A DNA stretch of 64,000 bases from Ignavibacteria bacterium. Its GTDB lineage: Bacteria; Bacteroidota; Ignavibacteria; Kapaibacteriales; UBA4661. Positions within the stretch are counted from its first letter, which is position 1, and every line of letters begins with the position of its first letter. The stretch is from positions 1 through 64,000 of the forward strand of contig JACVZY010000071.1 in assembly GCA_014654705.1 (NCBI GenBank), written 5' to 3'. Under the pieces are notes generated by a model, which did no database searches, was not told the origin of the DNA, and saw nothing but the letters and a program-made list of their open reading frames with translations. The position numbers and the translations under genes are program-made. Shown piece after piece: positions 53,716-62,762 of this stretch.

Positions 53716-55617
53716 ATGAGCCTTTTCCATTCCGCAGAGCTTTTTTCAGGCGTTGTCAGCAGTAATACTATTGCCGAACAGCTTCCTGACACACACACGG
53801 CAGCACTTCCCGGCATTACCCTACAAGAAGGGTTTCGTCTTCGTGCGGGGCAGTTTGCTTTTTTGCAAAAACTCGCGAGTGCGCTCCAAAGCGGCAACGT
53901 ATCGCACTTGGGCGTGTTCGTGCCGGGTTATGGAAAAACTATCACCGCACTTGCATCCTTCGCCATTGCGCGGCACTTGGGCTTGGCGACCAAGCTCGTC
54001 GTCTTTGTGCCACGCGGCAATTTGCGAGACCAATACGCGGATGCCCGTGAGCTTGCCTCTGTTTTCCGCAATCTCGGCGCTCCGGCACTATCCTTCTGCG
54101 TTGCCGACTCTGAGCGGACATTTCTGAAAAATCTCCACACCGATATCATCATCACCACGTACCAGTACGCAAGCGGCAAGGGCGGGAATGAAGCATTGAA
54201 GCGCTTTTGCCTCAGTGCGGCGTGTATGTTTGTGTTCGATGAAGTGCATCACCTTTCTGAGGACGGCTCATGGGCTGGGAGCATCACGAAGTTTCCTTTT
54301 ACTTGCAGCGTGGCGCTTTCCGGTACGCCGATGCGCTCGGATAATAAATCTCTTTTTGGCGTTCCCACCGAAACTCGTACCGGAGCAGACGGACGCCAAA
54401 CACAATTCTACACCCCGCTCCACGAGACACTTCTGCGCGATGCCCATGCTGAGGGTAGCATTCTGAAGCGCGTCGCGGTTCATGTTATTGACTATACCGT
54501 GAAGCTAAAGAATACCGACACGGGCGAAATTGTCGAACTTTCCCTCGATAAACTGAGCAAAGAAGCCGCCGGTAGTGCCGAAGTGGATGCGTTTCTTGCT
54601 CGTAAGAAACTGCGCTTTCACGAGGTGTATTTGGATGCCCTTTTGCGCCCTGCTTTTGAGCGGTTCACCGAAAAGCGACGAACACTGGAACAAAGCGCAC
54701 GCGCCGAACGGCAGCATCAGATGTTGATAATTGCCATGAGTAACAAACACGCCGAAGCAATGCTGGACTACGTGCAGGCACACTTTCCCGAAGTGCGTTC
54801 GGGGCGCATCGGGCAGGATGTTCCCGAAGAAGAGCGCCGTGCATTGCTTGCCGACTACCGCGACGGGCGCTTGGACGTGATGGTGCAAGTGGATATGATT
54901 GGGGAAGGTACAGATATTAAGCCGATAAGCGTGATTGTGAAGGCAGATTTGGTGCGGGCTTTTTCGAAGACAATGCAGCAAATTTTTCGCGGCATGAGAT
55001 ATTATCCGGGCTTCAGCGAAGAAGCAAATGTGTGCGATATTTATGCCTCCAACGACGCAGATTTGGTGCAGGTACTTGATTGGATTTCCAGCGAAGAACA
55101 AATCGGCGTAGCGCTCCGCAAGCCGCGAACAAACGACGAGCAGCGCTCACGGACGAACGCCCCCGAACACAAGGAACTCTGGCAACTCACCTCGGTAGAG
55201 CATCAATCCATCGAAACGCACGGACTAACACTCTTCGAGGGCTATTTACGTCCAACGCCTGTGGTAAAGCGCTCTGCAAAGAAATCCTCTGTCCAAAGTG
55301 CCCTTGTCTTTCGCAATACCCCTCTGGAAAACGGTTTATACCAAGGCTTGCAGCCCTCAACAGCGCTCAATCCCGATGCTCACCTGAACATTGCCGAACG
55401 CGAACGACTACTACGGCAGGAGTGCTCCGCGATGGCAGCACGTCTGGCACGAATACTGGAAAGCAGCAATGCGGCTGACACGCGCACGATGATAAGCAAA
55501 ATTCACACGGCTGCTATTCGGAAGTTTGCGAAAGCACAAGAGCAGATGAGCGTTCCGGAGCTTCTCAAAAAGCGCGACTGGCTGGAACAGTGCCTTGCAG
55601 CAAGGCGGATTGTGTAA
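53716..55617 (+). CDS. DEAD/DEAH-type superfamily 2 helicase of unknown role
   Basis: About 633 aa from MSLFHSAELF; the track ORF reaches back into the thiolase gene. RecA-like domain 1 has Walker A in VFVPGYGKTITALA, motif Ia VVFVPRGNLRDQY, DEVHH and LSGTPMRS. Domain 2 has IIAMSNKHAEAML, VDMIGEGTDIK and QQIFRGMRY. The last about 200 residues match no family I recognise. It does not resemble RecG, UvrB or RecQ, and is closer to type III restriction/phage-type SF2 proteins, but no nuclease or methylase is adjacent. It may take part in DNA repair or defence; this is not established. Confidence 0.8.
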   Translation: MSLFHSAELFSGVVSSNTIAEQLPDTHTAALPGITLQEGFRLRAGQFAFLQKLASALQSGNVSHLGVFVPGYGKTITALASFAIARHLGLATKLVVFVPRGNLRDQYADARELASVFRNLGAPALSFCVADSERTFLKNLHTDIIITTYQYASGKGGNEALKRFCLSAACMFVFDEVHHLSEDGSWAGSITKFPFTCSVALSGTPMRSDNKSLFGVPTETRTGADGRQTQFYTPLHETLLRDAHAEGSILKRVAVHVIDYTVKLKNTDTGEIVELSLDKLSKEAAGSAEVDAFLARKKLRFHEVYLDALLRPAFERFTEKRRTLEQSARAERQHQMLIIAMSNKHAEAMLDYVQAHFPEVRSGRIGQDVPEEERRALLADYRDGRLDVMVQVDMIGEGTDIKPISVIVKADLVRAFSKTMQQIFRGMRYYPGFSEEANVCDIYASNDADLVQVLDWISSEEQIGVALRKPRTNDEQRSRTNAPEHKELWQLTSVEHQSIETHGLTLFEGYLRPTPVVKRSAKKSSVQSALVFRNTPLENGLYQGLQPSTALNPDAHLNIAERERLLRQECSAMAARLARILESSNAADTRTMISKIHTAAIRKFAKAQEQMSVPELLKKRDWLEQCLAARRIV

Positions 55618-55721
55618 GCACTTTAGAGAACAATTCGTAGCACAATTCTTTTTGTCAATGCCGAAGGCTTGTGTAAATTCTGCCGTAATCGTTTGCCCCT
55701 TCACCGTCAAGGCTTGCATTC

Positions 55722-56687
55722 ATGCCCACCAGCGAATATTCCTCCGTCTTCCGCGCCGAAGAAGAACTTCTCGACCACGCCAAAGCAGTGAGCAGTGCGG
55801 CAACCGAAAGCCTGACGCTCACCGCTCTGCACGATGAATACCGCATCTTGGCAGAGCGCTACGCCGTGATGCTCCGCGAAAGTACGCAGCTTACGCGCAT
55901 TAGCGACTTCACACAGACCAAACTCATTCGCCTCCAAACCCAACTGGAAAAGGCACTTGCCGAATCTGAAGCGAACTTGAAAAAAGCTGAAGATGCCAAT
56001 AGCCGTAAGACGGAGCTTCTCAGCGTGGTGTCGCACGACCTCAAAAGCCCGCTTGCATCGGTGCTTGCGGCAGTGCAGCTCATCGAAATGGGCGACATTA
56101 CGAGTGAAGAATTTCCTGAATCTGGTGCGAGAATCCGCGAAATATGCGAACGGATGCTTGCTTTAATTGAGAGCCTCCTCGCAAGTTCGGCAATGGAAAT
56201 GGGTAAAATTCAGGTGAATAAGTCTTTCTGCAATGCGAAAAAACTTCTCGATGCTGTTATCGAACAAAACCGCCTCCGTGCACAAGAAAAAGACCAAATT
56301 CTTACCGTTAGCGCCACAGGTGATGATTTCACGTTCTATGCTGATGCCATTCTTGTTCAGCAGGTGCTGGAAAATTTTGTGAGCAATGCGCTAAAATACT
56401 CACCACGCGGCGCAACCGTGCAGACCCGCGTAATAGCTCTATCGGAGACAATTCGCTTTGAAGTGCAGGACGAAGGTCCCGGATTCACGGAGGAAGATAA
56501 GCAAAAACTTTTTGGCTTTTTCCAACGCCTCTCGGCGCGTCCCACAGGTGGCGAATCCTCACACGGCGTGGGCTTGGCAATCACCAAGCGCGTGGTGGAA
56601 CTGCACAACGGACAAATCTGGGTGGAAAGCGAGCAAGGGCAAGGCTCTACGTTTGTGGTTCTCCTACCGCGCAAGGGTGAGGTTTGA
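55722..56687 (+). CDS. Soluble sensor histidine kinase
   Basis: A 321-aa kinase without membrane segments. An N-terminal helical region (about 10-95, ending in a coiled coil ESEANLKKAEDANS) leads to HisKA with His105 in SVVSHDLKSPLASV, and then an HATPase domain with ENFVSNALKYSP, DEGPGF and HGVGLAITKRVVELHNG. No response regulator is adjacent. The REC-kinase hybrid at 104 could be a partner, but this is speculation. The gene ends in a clear terminator. Confidence 0.9.
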   Translation: MPTSEYSSVFRAEEELLDHAKAVSSAATESLTLTALHDEYRILAERYAVMLRESTQLTRISDFTQTKLIRLQTQLEKALAESEANLKKAEDANSRKTELLSVVSHDLKSPLASVLAAVQLIEMGDITSEEFPESGARIREICERMLALIESLLASSAMEMGKIQVNKSFCNAKKLLDAVIEQNRLRAQEKDQILTVSATGDDFTFYADAILVQQVLENFVSNALKYSPRGATVQTRVIALSETIRFEVQDEGPGFTEEDKQKLFGFFQRLSARPTGGESSHGVGLAITKRVVELHNGQIWVESEQGQGSTFVVLLPRKGEV

Positions 56688-56696
56688 TGTGATATA

Positions 56697-56735
56697 ACAA
56701 GACCCTGTTTTTCAGATGCAGGGTCTGTTTGAAAA
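56697..56735 (+). terminator. Terminator after the histidine kinase gene
   Basis: AGACCCTG (56700-56707) pairs with CAGGGTCT (56719-56726). The hairpin is followed by GTTTG and has an AACA-rich upstream side. It is short but clearly placed. Confidence 0.7.
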
Positions 56736-56857
56736 AAGTGTCTCCCTCTGAAACTAATTACGAAACTCTTCGTAGGCAATATATTATTTGCCGCGCTTCT
56801 TCCTCGCAGGCAATTATTTTTCCTTATTCTCAACACATACTCATCTGTGGAGCAACC

Positions 56858-58189
56858 ATGCAAGCTACTTTTGCTATCGCCGCCGCCCTTGTTGTCATAC
56901 TTTTTCGGCAACTTCCCGCGCAAACGGACTCGACACATAACCATGCACCAGTGAAAACAATCTCTGCAGATTCGACACTCACCCCTGCTACTGATTCTAT
57001 GAGCAGTGGCGCACCAAAGCTCTTTCTCAACTGTACAGGGTGGTGTTTTGAGGATTATGTCAAAACGGAGTTGTCATTTTTCAATTTTGTTCGTGACCGC
57101 TTCCAAGCCGATGTACAGCTGCTGATTATCCGTCAAGCCACCGGAAGTGATGGTAGCCTTTTTACCGTCAATTTTTTAGGTCAGCATCAATTTCAAGGGA
57201 TGTCGGATACGCTCACATTTAATCTCGACCAATCGGCAAGCGATGAAATGATTCGCAGTGAACTCGCCAAGGTCTTGCAGGCAGGCTTGGTACGCTTTGT
57301 GGCAAAAACGCCGCTTCGGAGCAAAATGTCGTTCACGTTCCCCAAGCGCGAGCAATCAACGATTTCGTCTATCAAAGACGTATGGGATTATTGGACATTT
57401 ACCATAGGGGCAAACGGAAACACTTCCGGCGAATCGAATAATCGTTTTATTTGGCTCAATAGCTTTCTCACCGTGCGGCGCATCACTAATGAAAACAAAA
57501 TCATTGCCAATGGTTTCTTTCGCCGAAATTCCAGCGAGTTCACTATTGATGGCGAGCAGTATTTTGCTGCGACTGATTCTTATGGCGCAAATGCGTTATA
57601 TGCTCACAGCCTCAGCGATCACTGGTCTCTGGGCGGTTTATACATTGGCGAACACTCTGTTTTCCGGAATATCAATTTTTCCCATCGCATTGCTCCTATC
57701 ATCGAGTACAACGTCTTTCCGTACACCGAAAACACCTATCGTCAACTCCGTATTTCCTACGAAGCAGGAGCACAACAGTTGAATTATCTGGAAGAAACGG
57801 TGTTCAGTCGGATGCAGGAATTACGTCCCTATCAGCGTCTGGCTGTATCGCTGGACTTAACACAGCAATGGGGAACCATTTACACAGGAGTGAAAAGTAC
57901 AAATTTCATTGATAATTTCTCCCAATATCGCGTTACATTCGATACGCAACTGAGCTTGCGGCTTGCCGAAGGCTTGTCTATTCAGCTCTACGGCTCGGCT
58001 GCTCTGATTCAAGATCAAATCTCGCTTGCGAAATCCGACCTCAATACCACAACGGTACTGCTGCAAGGACGACAACTGCCGACGAGTTTTTCGTACTGGG
58101 CATATTTTGGCATCAATTACACGTTTGGCTCTATCTACAACTCTATTGTCAACACTCGCTTTAATGGCTTAACCGAGCAGCAGAATTAA
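56858..58189 (+). CDS. Predicted outer-membrane beta-barrel protein
   Basis: About 443 aa from MQATFAIAAALVV; the track start is 43 codons upstream. The signal peptide ends RQLPA, then Gln. An N-terminal soluble part (about 45-170, NCTGWCFEDYVKTELSFFNFVRD) has two cysteines, and the rest (about 180-440) shows alternating aromatic/polar strands typical of a barrel, such as KIIANGFFRRNSSEF and SYWAYFGINYTFGSIY. I do not recognise the family beyond Bacteroidota-type outer-membrane proteins. Function is unknown. It follows a terminator, so it has its own promoter. Confidence 0.7.
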   Translation: MQATFAIAAALVVILFRQLPAQTDSTHNHAPVKTISADSTLTPATDSMSSGAPKLFLNCTGWCFEDYVKTELSFFNFVRDRFQADVQLLIIRQATGSDGSLFTVNFLGQHQFQGMSDTLTFNLDQSASDEMIRSELAKVLQAGLVRFVAKTPLRSKMSFTFPKREQSTISSIKDVWDYWTFTIGANGNTSGESNNRFIWLNSFLTVRRITNENKIIANGFFRRNSSEFTIDGEQYFAATDSYGANALYAHSLSDHWSLGGLYIGEHSVFRNINFSHRIAPIIEYNVFPYTENTYRQLRISYEAGAQQLNYLEETVFSRMQELRPYQRLAVSLDLTQQWGTIYTGVKSTNFIDNFSQYRVTFDTQLSLRLAEGLSIQLYGSAALIQDQISLAKSDLNTTTVLLQGRQLPTSFSYWAYFGINYTFGSIYNSIVNTRFNGLTEQQN

Positions 58190-58395
58190 ATGCTCTCAAA
58201 ACGCAAGTTTTTGCCAAGAAATTACGGAATGCAGAATCTGCGAAGGTCAACATATTGCTGTGACGTAGATTGGGTCGCAACACAATCTGCATTCCAAAAA
58301 CATTTGATGAAAGCCCAATGCTATTTTTTTCAAAACATAAAGATTCATCTACACTTCAAAATTAAAACTTCTTGCATTAAAACGTCTCTTCAATC

Positions 58396-58950
58396 ATGCT
58401 TATCCAAGAATATCAAGAACGGTGGAAAGAAGATTTCCACAGCATCAAAACAGTTATTTCGGAAGCACTTGATAATTATGATGTTACCATAGAACATATT
58501 GGCAGTACGGCAGTTACTCAGCTTGCAGCCAAGCCGATTATTGATATTGATGTGGTGTATGCAAAAAGCGACGAATTTGATGCAATCAAGGCAGGCTTAG
58601 AGCGCGGCGGCTACGTTCACAAGGGGAATCAAGGAATTTCTCAGAGAGAAGTGTTTAAGCGGCATAGTGCGGTGAAAGTACATCCGATTTTGGATTCTAT
58701 CGCCCATCACCTTTACGTTTGTCCGATTGATAGCAAAGAATTACAACGGCACATCCTCTTCAGAGATTATCTCATCAAGCATGAAGCCGCACGAGTGCAA
58801 TATCAAGCCCTCAAATACACAATTGCCGATGAAGTGAGCCAAGACCGAAAGAAATATGCGCATGTGAAAGAAGTAAAACTGAGAACATTCGTGGAAGCTA
58901 TTATCGCAAAAGCTCAAGAGGAGAACATCGGAGCATCTTTATCTCGGTGA
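58396..58950 (+). CDS. GrpB family protein (UPF0157 nucleotidyltransferase fold)
   Basis: A 184-aa protein with the GrpB/UPF0157 features EHIGSTAVTQLAAKPIIDIDVV and HHLYVCPIDSKELQRHILFRDYL. The family has a nucleotidyltransferase-like fold and no settled function. It is convergent with the dioxygenase gene, with only 9 bases between the stop codons. The 206-bp gap before it (58190-58395) shows no feature that I recognise. Confidence 0.9.
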   Translation: MLIQEYQERWKEDFHSIKTVISEALDNYDVTIEHIGSTAVTQLAAKPIIDIDVVYAKSDEFDAIKAGLERGGYVHKGNQGISQREVFKRHSAVKVHPILDSIAHHLYVCPIDSKELQRHILFRDYLIKHEAARVQYQALKYTIADEVSQDRKKYAHVKEVKLRTFVEAIIAKAQEENIGASLSR

Positions 58951-58959
58951 ACTGCAATC

Positions 58960-59748
58960 TCACCCCCAAAACCGAAACGCCGCCATTGAAAGATTCTTCC
59001 ATTGGAATCCGGCGTTTATCTGCTCGTACCGGCTGCCCATTGCGCTCACGAAGACAAGCGGCAAGAAGTGCTCCGAGGTGGGATGCGCTTGCCGAAATGT
59101 GGGATGCTGGTACAATTCTGCTAGGCGTTCTGCGTACCCGCCATCATTTGCGCCAGCCGCTAACGTATCCAAAACTAATTTCTCAAAGTCCGCTGCCCAT
59201 GCGTCCGGCGGCAGTGCCGAGCCGCCAAAGCGTACAATTTCGTGCCGATTATGCACCAAGCCACCACTTCCGATGAAGAGAACATTTTCTTTCAGAAGCG
59301 GTGCAAGCGCTTGTGCGATGTTGGCGTGATACGTGGGGTCAAGGCTTTGGTGCAAGGAAATCTGCACCATCGGCACATCTGCCTCTGGAAACATCGTCAT
59401 CAGCGGAATAAGTGCACCGTGGTCGAGTTCGGCAAATTTATCAAGCGAAACCGCTACGCCAGCCTTCTGAAGTCGCTCTGCGATGCTCTGTGCTAATACA
59501 GGACTACCTTTGGGGGAATATGTGCTACGGAACTCTGGTGGAAAGCCCTCATTCGCTTGAACAAGCTGCTGCGCAGTGCTGATTGAGACATTCGGCGCAA
59601 TCCAATGCCCCGACACCATGACGATAGCGTCAGGCGTTTGAGGCACAGCGCGTTCACGCACGACGCGAAACATTTCGGGAACGTCAGTACTTTTGAATGC
59701 CTCGTAAATAGTGCCGTGCGAGACGAAAAGAGCGGGTTGAGATTTCAT
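58960..59748 (-). CDS. DODA-type (LigB) extradiol ring-cleavage dioxygenase
   Basis: A 262-aa iron(II) enzyme of the 4,5-DOPA dioxygenase/YgiD family, which opens aromatic rings next to a diol. The conserved histidines are seen in FVSHGTIYE, SGHWIAPN, LDHGALIPL and HPTSEHFLPL. It heads downstream of an SRPBCC protein and pirin on the same strand, a neighbourhood of redox/stress-type genes. The physiological substrate is unknown. Confidence 0.92.
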   Translation of the reverse strand: MKSQPALFVSHGTIYEAFKSTDVPEMFRVVRERAVPQTPDAIVMVSGHWIAPNVSISTAQQLVQANEGFPPEFRSTYSPKGSPVLAQSIAERLQKAGVAVSLDKFAELDHGALIPLMTMFPEADVPMVQISLHQSLDPTYHANIAQALAPLLKENVLFIGSGGLVHNRHEIVRFGGSALPPDAWAADFEKLVLDTLAAGANDGGYAERLAELYQHPTFRQAHPTSEHFLPLVFVSAMGSRYEQINAGFQWKNLSMAAFRFWG

Positions 59749-59783
59749 CTGGTAATGAAGTGCTGGGAAATGTTTGTGGAGAG

Positions 59784-59821
59784 TTATTGCTGCTCACAAT
59801 ACTTATTGCTGCTCGCAATAC
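59784..59821. repeat. 19-bp tandem duplication spanning an SRPBCC stop codon
   Basis: TTATTGCTGCTCACAATAC (59784-59802) and TTATTGCTGCTCGCAATAC (59803-59821) are directly adjacent and differ at one base. On the coding strand the first copy contains YCEQQ-stop, and the second repeats it just after the stop. Confidence 0.9.
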
Positions 59822-60315
59822 CGTTTAAGTTCAGTATTCATCAACTCAAAGCCTTCGGGCGCATTTTTCATCATGGGCAAATTCCTGATAATAAGCGAGA
59901 GCACACCGCGATATTCCTCACGGTTCACGACAAGCGTTTTGCCGTTGCCCATGTCTTGCAGTTCAAAAAAATGTTCGCCGTCGAACACACGCGGGAAGCC
60001 TGTTTCCGCCAGCCATGCAAAACGTTTATTCTCTTCCCAATAGCTCACCAGTGGCGTAAATTCGTAAGGGTCTGTACCCTTCACCGAGAGTTTCAGGTGC
60101 AATGTGCCGTGCGGCTTTGCCTCACCGCCCAAGTACGCTAATTGGCTGTTCCATGCTTTGTAATTCTTGAAATCAACGACGGCGTTCCAGACCTTTTCCG
60201 GCGGGGCGTTGATAACGACATCCTTGCGGATTTCAAACTGTGTGCGGCTGAGTCCGAGAATTGCCAAAAGCGCAATTCCGGCGGAAATAAGGAAGATTCT
60301 TTTTGTATTCATCAT
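59803..60315 (-). CDS. SRPBCC (START-like) domain protein with N-terminal membrane segment
   Basis: A 170-aa protein. An N-terminal hydrophobic segment (about 6-22, IFLISAGIALLAILGLS) anchors it or acts as a signal. The rest is a START-like hydrophobic-ligand domain: VINAPPEKVWNAVVDFKNYKAWN and GEHFFELQDMGNGKTLVVN. Substrate is unknown. It starts 16 bases after the pirin gene. Its stop lies within a 19-bp duplication. Confidence 0.85.
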   Translation of the reverse strand: MMNTKRIFLISAGIALLAILGLSRTQFEIRKDVVINAPPEKVWNAVVDFKNYKAWNSQLAYLGGEAKPHGTLHLKLSVKGTDPYEFTPLVSYWEENKRFAWLAETGFPRVFDGEHFFELQDMGNGKTLVVNREEYRGVLSLIIRNLPMMKNAPEGFELMNTELKRYCEQQ

Positions 60316-60331
60316 TACTGCTCAGTGATAA

Positions 60332-61204
60332 TTATGATGTTTTGAAAACAGAAGATGCCTCTAAATGCCCCATTTCACCTTTGCCGTAGCGCAATCGCGT
60401 CAGGTGCATTTGCTCGTTAGTGGACATCACAAATGGTCCTCCGAAAAGAGTTTGTTCGTTGAAAGGCTTGCCTGTGCCGAGAAGAAAGGTTGCGGAATCG
60501 TCGGTTGTCGTAATGTCAATCACACTTCCTTCACTGCTGAATTTTACGCACGTTGATTGACCATCCGTTTTTTCCAACACTGTTTCGCCCGCAAAAGCTC
60601 TACCGCTGACCATCATCACAAAAGATATGTTTCCGTCAGGAACGTGGTGTGTAAAGGATGCGTTTGGTTTCATCTGAACATCAAGCAATTCAACATCAGG
60701 CAAAGGCTTGATAGCCGCTTGGGTTGTGCCGTACTGCCCAAGCAATATCCGCACTTCCACATCCGCATTTGGGTGGACGACAGGTACAGCGTGAGAATCT
60801 ACGTGCATAGCTTTGGGTTCGGCAAATCTATCTTCCGAGGAGTGATTCAGCCACATCTGTAAACCATGACAGACTTTCCCTTCAATTTCAGGAATTTCTT
60901 CGTGTAAAATTCCTATTCCCGCTTGGGTGAGATGAATTGCTCCGGCTTCAATTCTGCTGTGGTCGCCCAAACTATCCCGATTGATGAATGCACCTTCGCT
61001 ATCCAAAAACATATACGTCATCACCGAAAATCCTGCGTGAGGATGGGGCGGAAAGAAGGCTCTCGGCATCCAAAATTCGGTAAGGATGATGAATGGGTCA
61101 ATGCTTCCTAATTCCGAGGTCAACCCGAAATTTCTAAAGCCATTTGTTTGTTCCTGAAGGCGCACCACCTTAGCAACTCGCTTGGTTTCAGGTTTGCTAT
61201 CCAT
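60332..61204 (-). CDS. Pirin family protein
   Basis: A 290-aa bicupin. The metal-binding histidines are seen in FPPHPHAGFSVMTYMF and in the HEEIPE stretch; the overall size and the FGGPFVM segment near the end are typical. Pirins can act as quercetin dioxygenases or as redox-sensitive regulators. It precedes the SRPBCC protein in what looks like an operon. Confidence 0.9.
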   Translation of the reverse strand: MDSKPETKRVAKVVRLQEQTNGFRNFGLTSELGSIDPFIILTEFWMPRAFFPPHPHAGFSVMTYMFLDSEGAFINRDSLGDHSRIEAGAIHLTQAGIGILHEEIPEIEGKVCHGLQMWLNHSSEDRFAEPKAMHVDSHAVPVVHPNADVEVRILLGQYGTTQAAIKPLPDVELLDVQMKPNASFTHHVPDGNISFVMMVSGRAFAGETVLEKTDGQSTCVKFSSEGSVIDITTTDDSATFLLGTGKPFNEQTLFGGPFVMSTNEQMHLTRLRYGKGEMGHLEASSVFKTS

Positions 61205-61254
61205 AAATGTATCAAAAATTCTGTGGAGAAAAATTTGAAAATGAGCTATTCACC

Positions 61255-62013
61255 TTACAAAATACCGCCATTTGCTTGAATCACCTGCCCCGTTATCCAT
61301 GCCGTTTCCGGCAGACATAAGGCGAGTACCGCTCCTGCCACATCGTTCGGCTGCCCCAAACGACCAAACGGCGTTTGCGCAACAAGTGCTTGCACCATTT
61401 CTTGCGGCGCAACCAAACCTTCGGTTTCCGTCACGCCGGGCGAAACCACATTGACAGAAATACGTTTCGCACCAAGCTCCTTAGCAAGAGAAATGGCGAA
61501 TTTCTCCAATGCAGATTTTGCTCCGGAATACGCGCCACTTGCAATACCGGGCATTGCAGCCGCTCCACTGGAAAGAACAATAATTCGCCCGCCTTCCTTG
61601 ACGTGATGTGCTGCCTGTTGCAACGCGAAATAATGCCCTTTCACGGCAGCAAACATTCGGTCGTAGCCATCTTCGGTCATCAATGCCGTTGGCGCAAAGA
61701 CCGCTTCAGAAAAAGCGTTGGCGATATAGATGTCTGCTTCGCCGCCAAAGTTTGTAGGCAAAAATTCAAAAACGCTTTTCATTGCGTTTGCGTTGCTTGC
61801 GTCGGCTTGCATTGCCACAACGTAAGAGCTGAACTGCTTTGCTTCCGCTTCGGTCGTTTTGGCGGCATCAGCATTGCTGTTGTAGGTAAAAAGGATATGT
61901 GCACCTTCTTTCGCCAGCGCGTGGACAATTGCCTTGCCGATACCGCGGCTGCCACCAGTAACGATAACTTTTTTGTTCTCCAGTTTGCCGCTTTGTGTAC
62001 TTGTCATAGCCAT
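61255..62013 (-). CDS. Short-chain dehydrogenase/reductase (SDR)
   Basis: A 252-aa NAD(P)-dependent oxidoreductase. The cofactor motif is TGGSRGIGKAI, the catalytic serine and YxxxK lie in VLSSGAAAMPG and GAYSGAKSALEKF, and SPGVTETEG completes the family pattern. The substrate is unknown. It is divergent from an HxlR regulator gene, and a candidate operator overlaps its promoter, so redox or aldehyde/quinone control is plausible. Confidence 0.93.
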   Translation of the reverse strand: MAMTSTQSGKLENKKVIVTGGSRGIGKAIVHALAKEGAHILFTYNSNADAAKTTEAEAKQFSSYVVAMQADASNANAMKSVFEFLPTNFGGEADIYIANAFSEAVFAPTALMTEDGYDRMFAAVKGHYFALQQAAHHVKEGGRIIVLSSGAAAMPGIASGAYSGAKSALEKFAISLAKELGAKRISVNVVSPGVTETEGLVAPQEMVQALVAQTPFGRLGQPNDVAGAVLALCLPETAWITGQVIQANGGIL

Positions 62014-62059
62014 AGTATTCTTCTCTCGTTTTTGTTTTTGAATGAATTGATGGTATATT

Positions 62060-62092
62060 CAAACTTACTAATAGTCACTATCCTTTAGCAAG
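62060..62092 (-). promoter_or_regulatory. Bacteroidota-type promoter for the SDR gene
   Basis: On the minus strand, CTTG, 21 bases, then TAAGTTTG. It lies 46 bases before the SDR start. The inverted repeat at 62077-62111 falls inside the spacer and -33 region. Confidence 0.6.
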
Positions 62093-62111
62093 TAGTTGCC
62101 TAAATGGATAC
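62077..62111. promoter_or_regulatory. Candidate HxlR operator (inverted repeat)
   Basis: ACTATCCTTTAG (62077-62088) and CTAAATGGATAC (62100-62111) form an imperfect inverted repeat with one bulged base. A second small palindrome TATC-N6-GATA lies at 62115-62128. They sit between the divergent SDR and HxlR genes and overlap the SDR promoter. Confidence 0.5.
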
Positions 62112-62197
62112 TAGTATCGTAAAAGATAGCTTTTGACTACGTAAGCGATAGAAGACGTAAATAAATTTCATCATAAGCATTATTTGAGGAAAAACCG

Positions 62198-62626
62198 ATG
62201 ACTAAGGTCGTACAAAATAGCCGTAAATTTACTGCAGCCGTGTTTTCGCCGCCGGAATCCAGTGGGGCGACGTGTTCGCAAAAGAGTGATATTTCTTGCC
62301 CTGTGCAATTAACGTTGGAACTGTTGGGCGGGAGGTGGAAATTGGCGATTATTCACAGCCTCTACAACGGCATGAAACGCTTTAAGGAGCTGGAGCGCGA
62401 CGTAGCGGGCGTTACGCCCAAAATGCTCACCAAGCAGCTCAAAGACTTGGAAGCAAACGACATTGTACATCGGGAATATCACGCCACCATCCCGCCGACG
62501 GTGGAATATAGCCTCACCGAATACGGACATAGCGTGGTACCGCTTGTGCTGGAAATAAAAAAATGGGGCTTGCAGCATCAGGAGCGGATGAGTAAGCCGA
62601 AAGGAAAGAAGGTCAAGAAGACTTGA
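62198..62626 (+). CDS. HxlR family transcriptional regulator
   Basis: A 142-aa winged-helix protein. The HxlR core is clear: CPVQLTLELLGGRWKLAIIHSL, then RFKELERDVAGVTPKMLTKQLKDLEANDIVHR and YSLTEYGHSVVPLV. A cysteine in the N-terminal DISCPV segment is at the position used as a redox or electrophile sensor in several members. GAGG precedes the ATG. It is divergent from the SDR gene and probably represses it. Confidence 0.93.
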   Translation: MTKVVQNSRKFTAAVFSPPESSGATCSQKSDISCPVQLTLELLGGRWKLAIIHSLYNGMKRFKELERDVAGVTPKMLTKQLKDLEANDIVHREYHATIPPTVEYSLTEYGHSVVPLVLEIKKWGLQHQERMSKPKGKKVKKT

Positions 62627-62762
62627 TTTCAAGAGAGCTATGACAGCGATTGAAAAAAGAAATTCTATGGGTCAATAATGCTTTTGTGACTTTTTTTCGT
62701 GTTGTGCTTCCTACGTTTATCCAGAACAACATTGTCTTACTTTCACAAAAGGTTTACCTACC

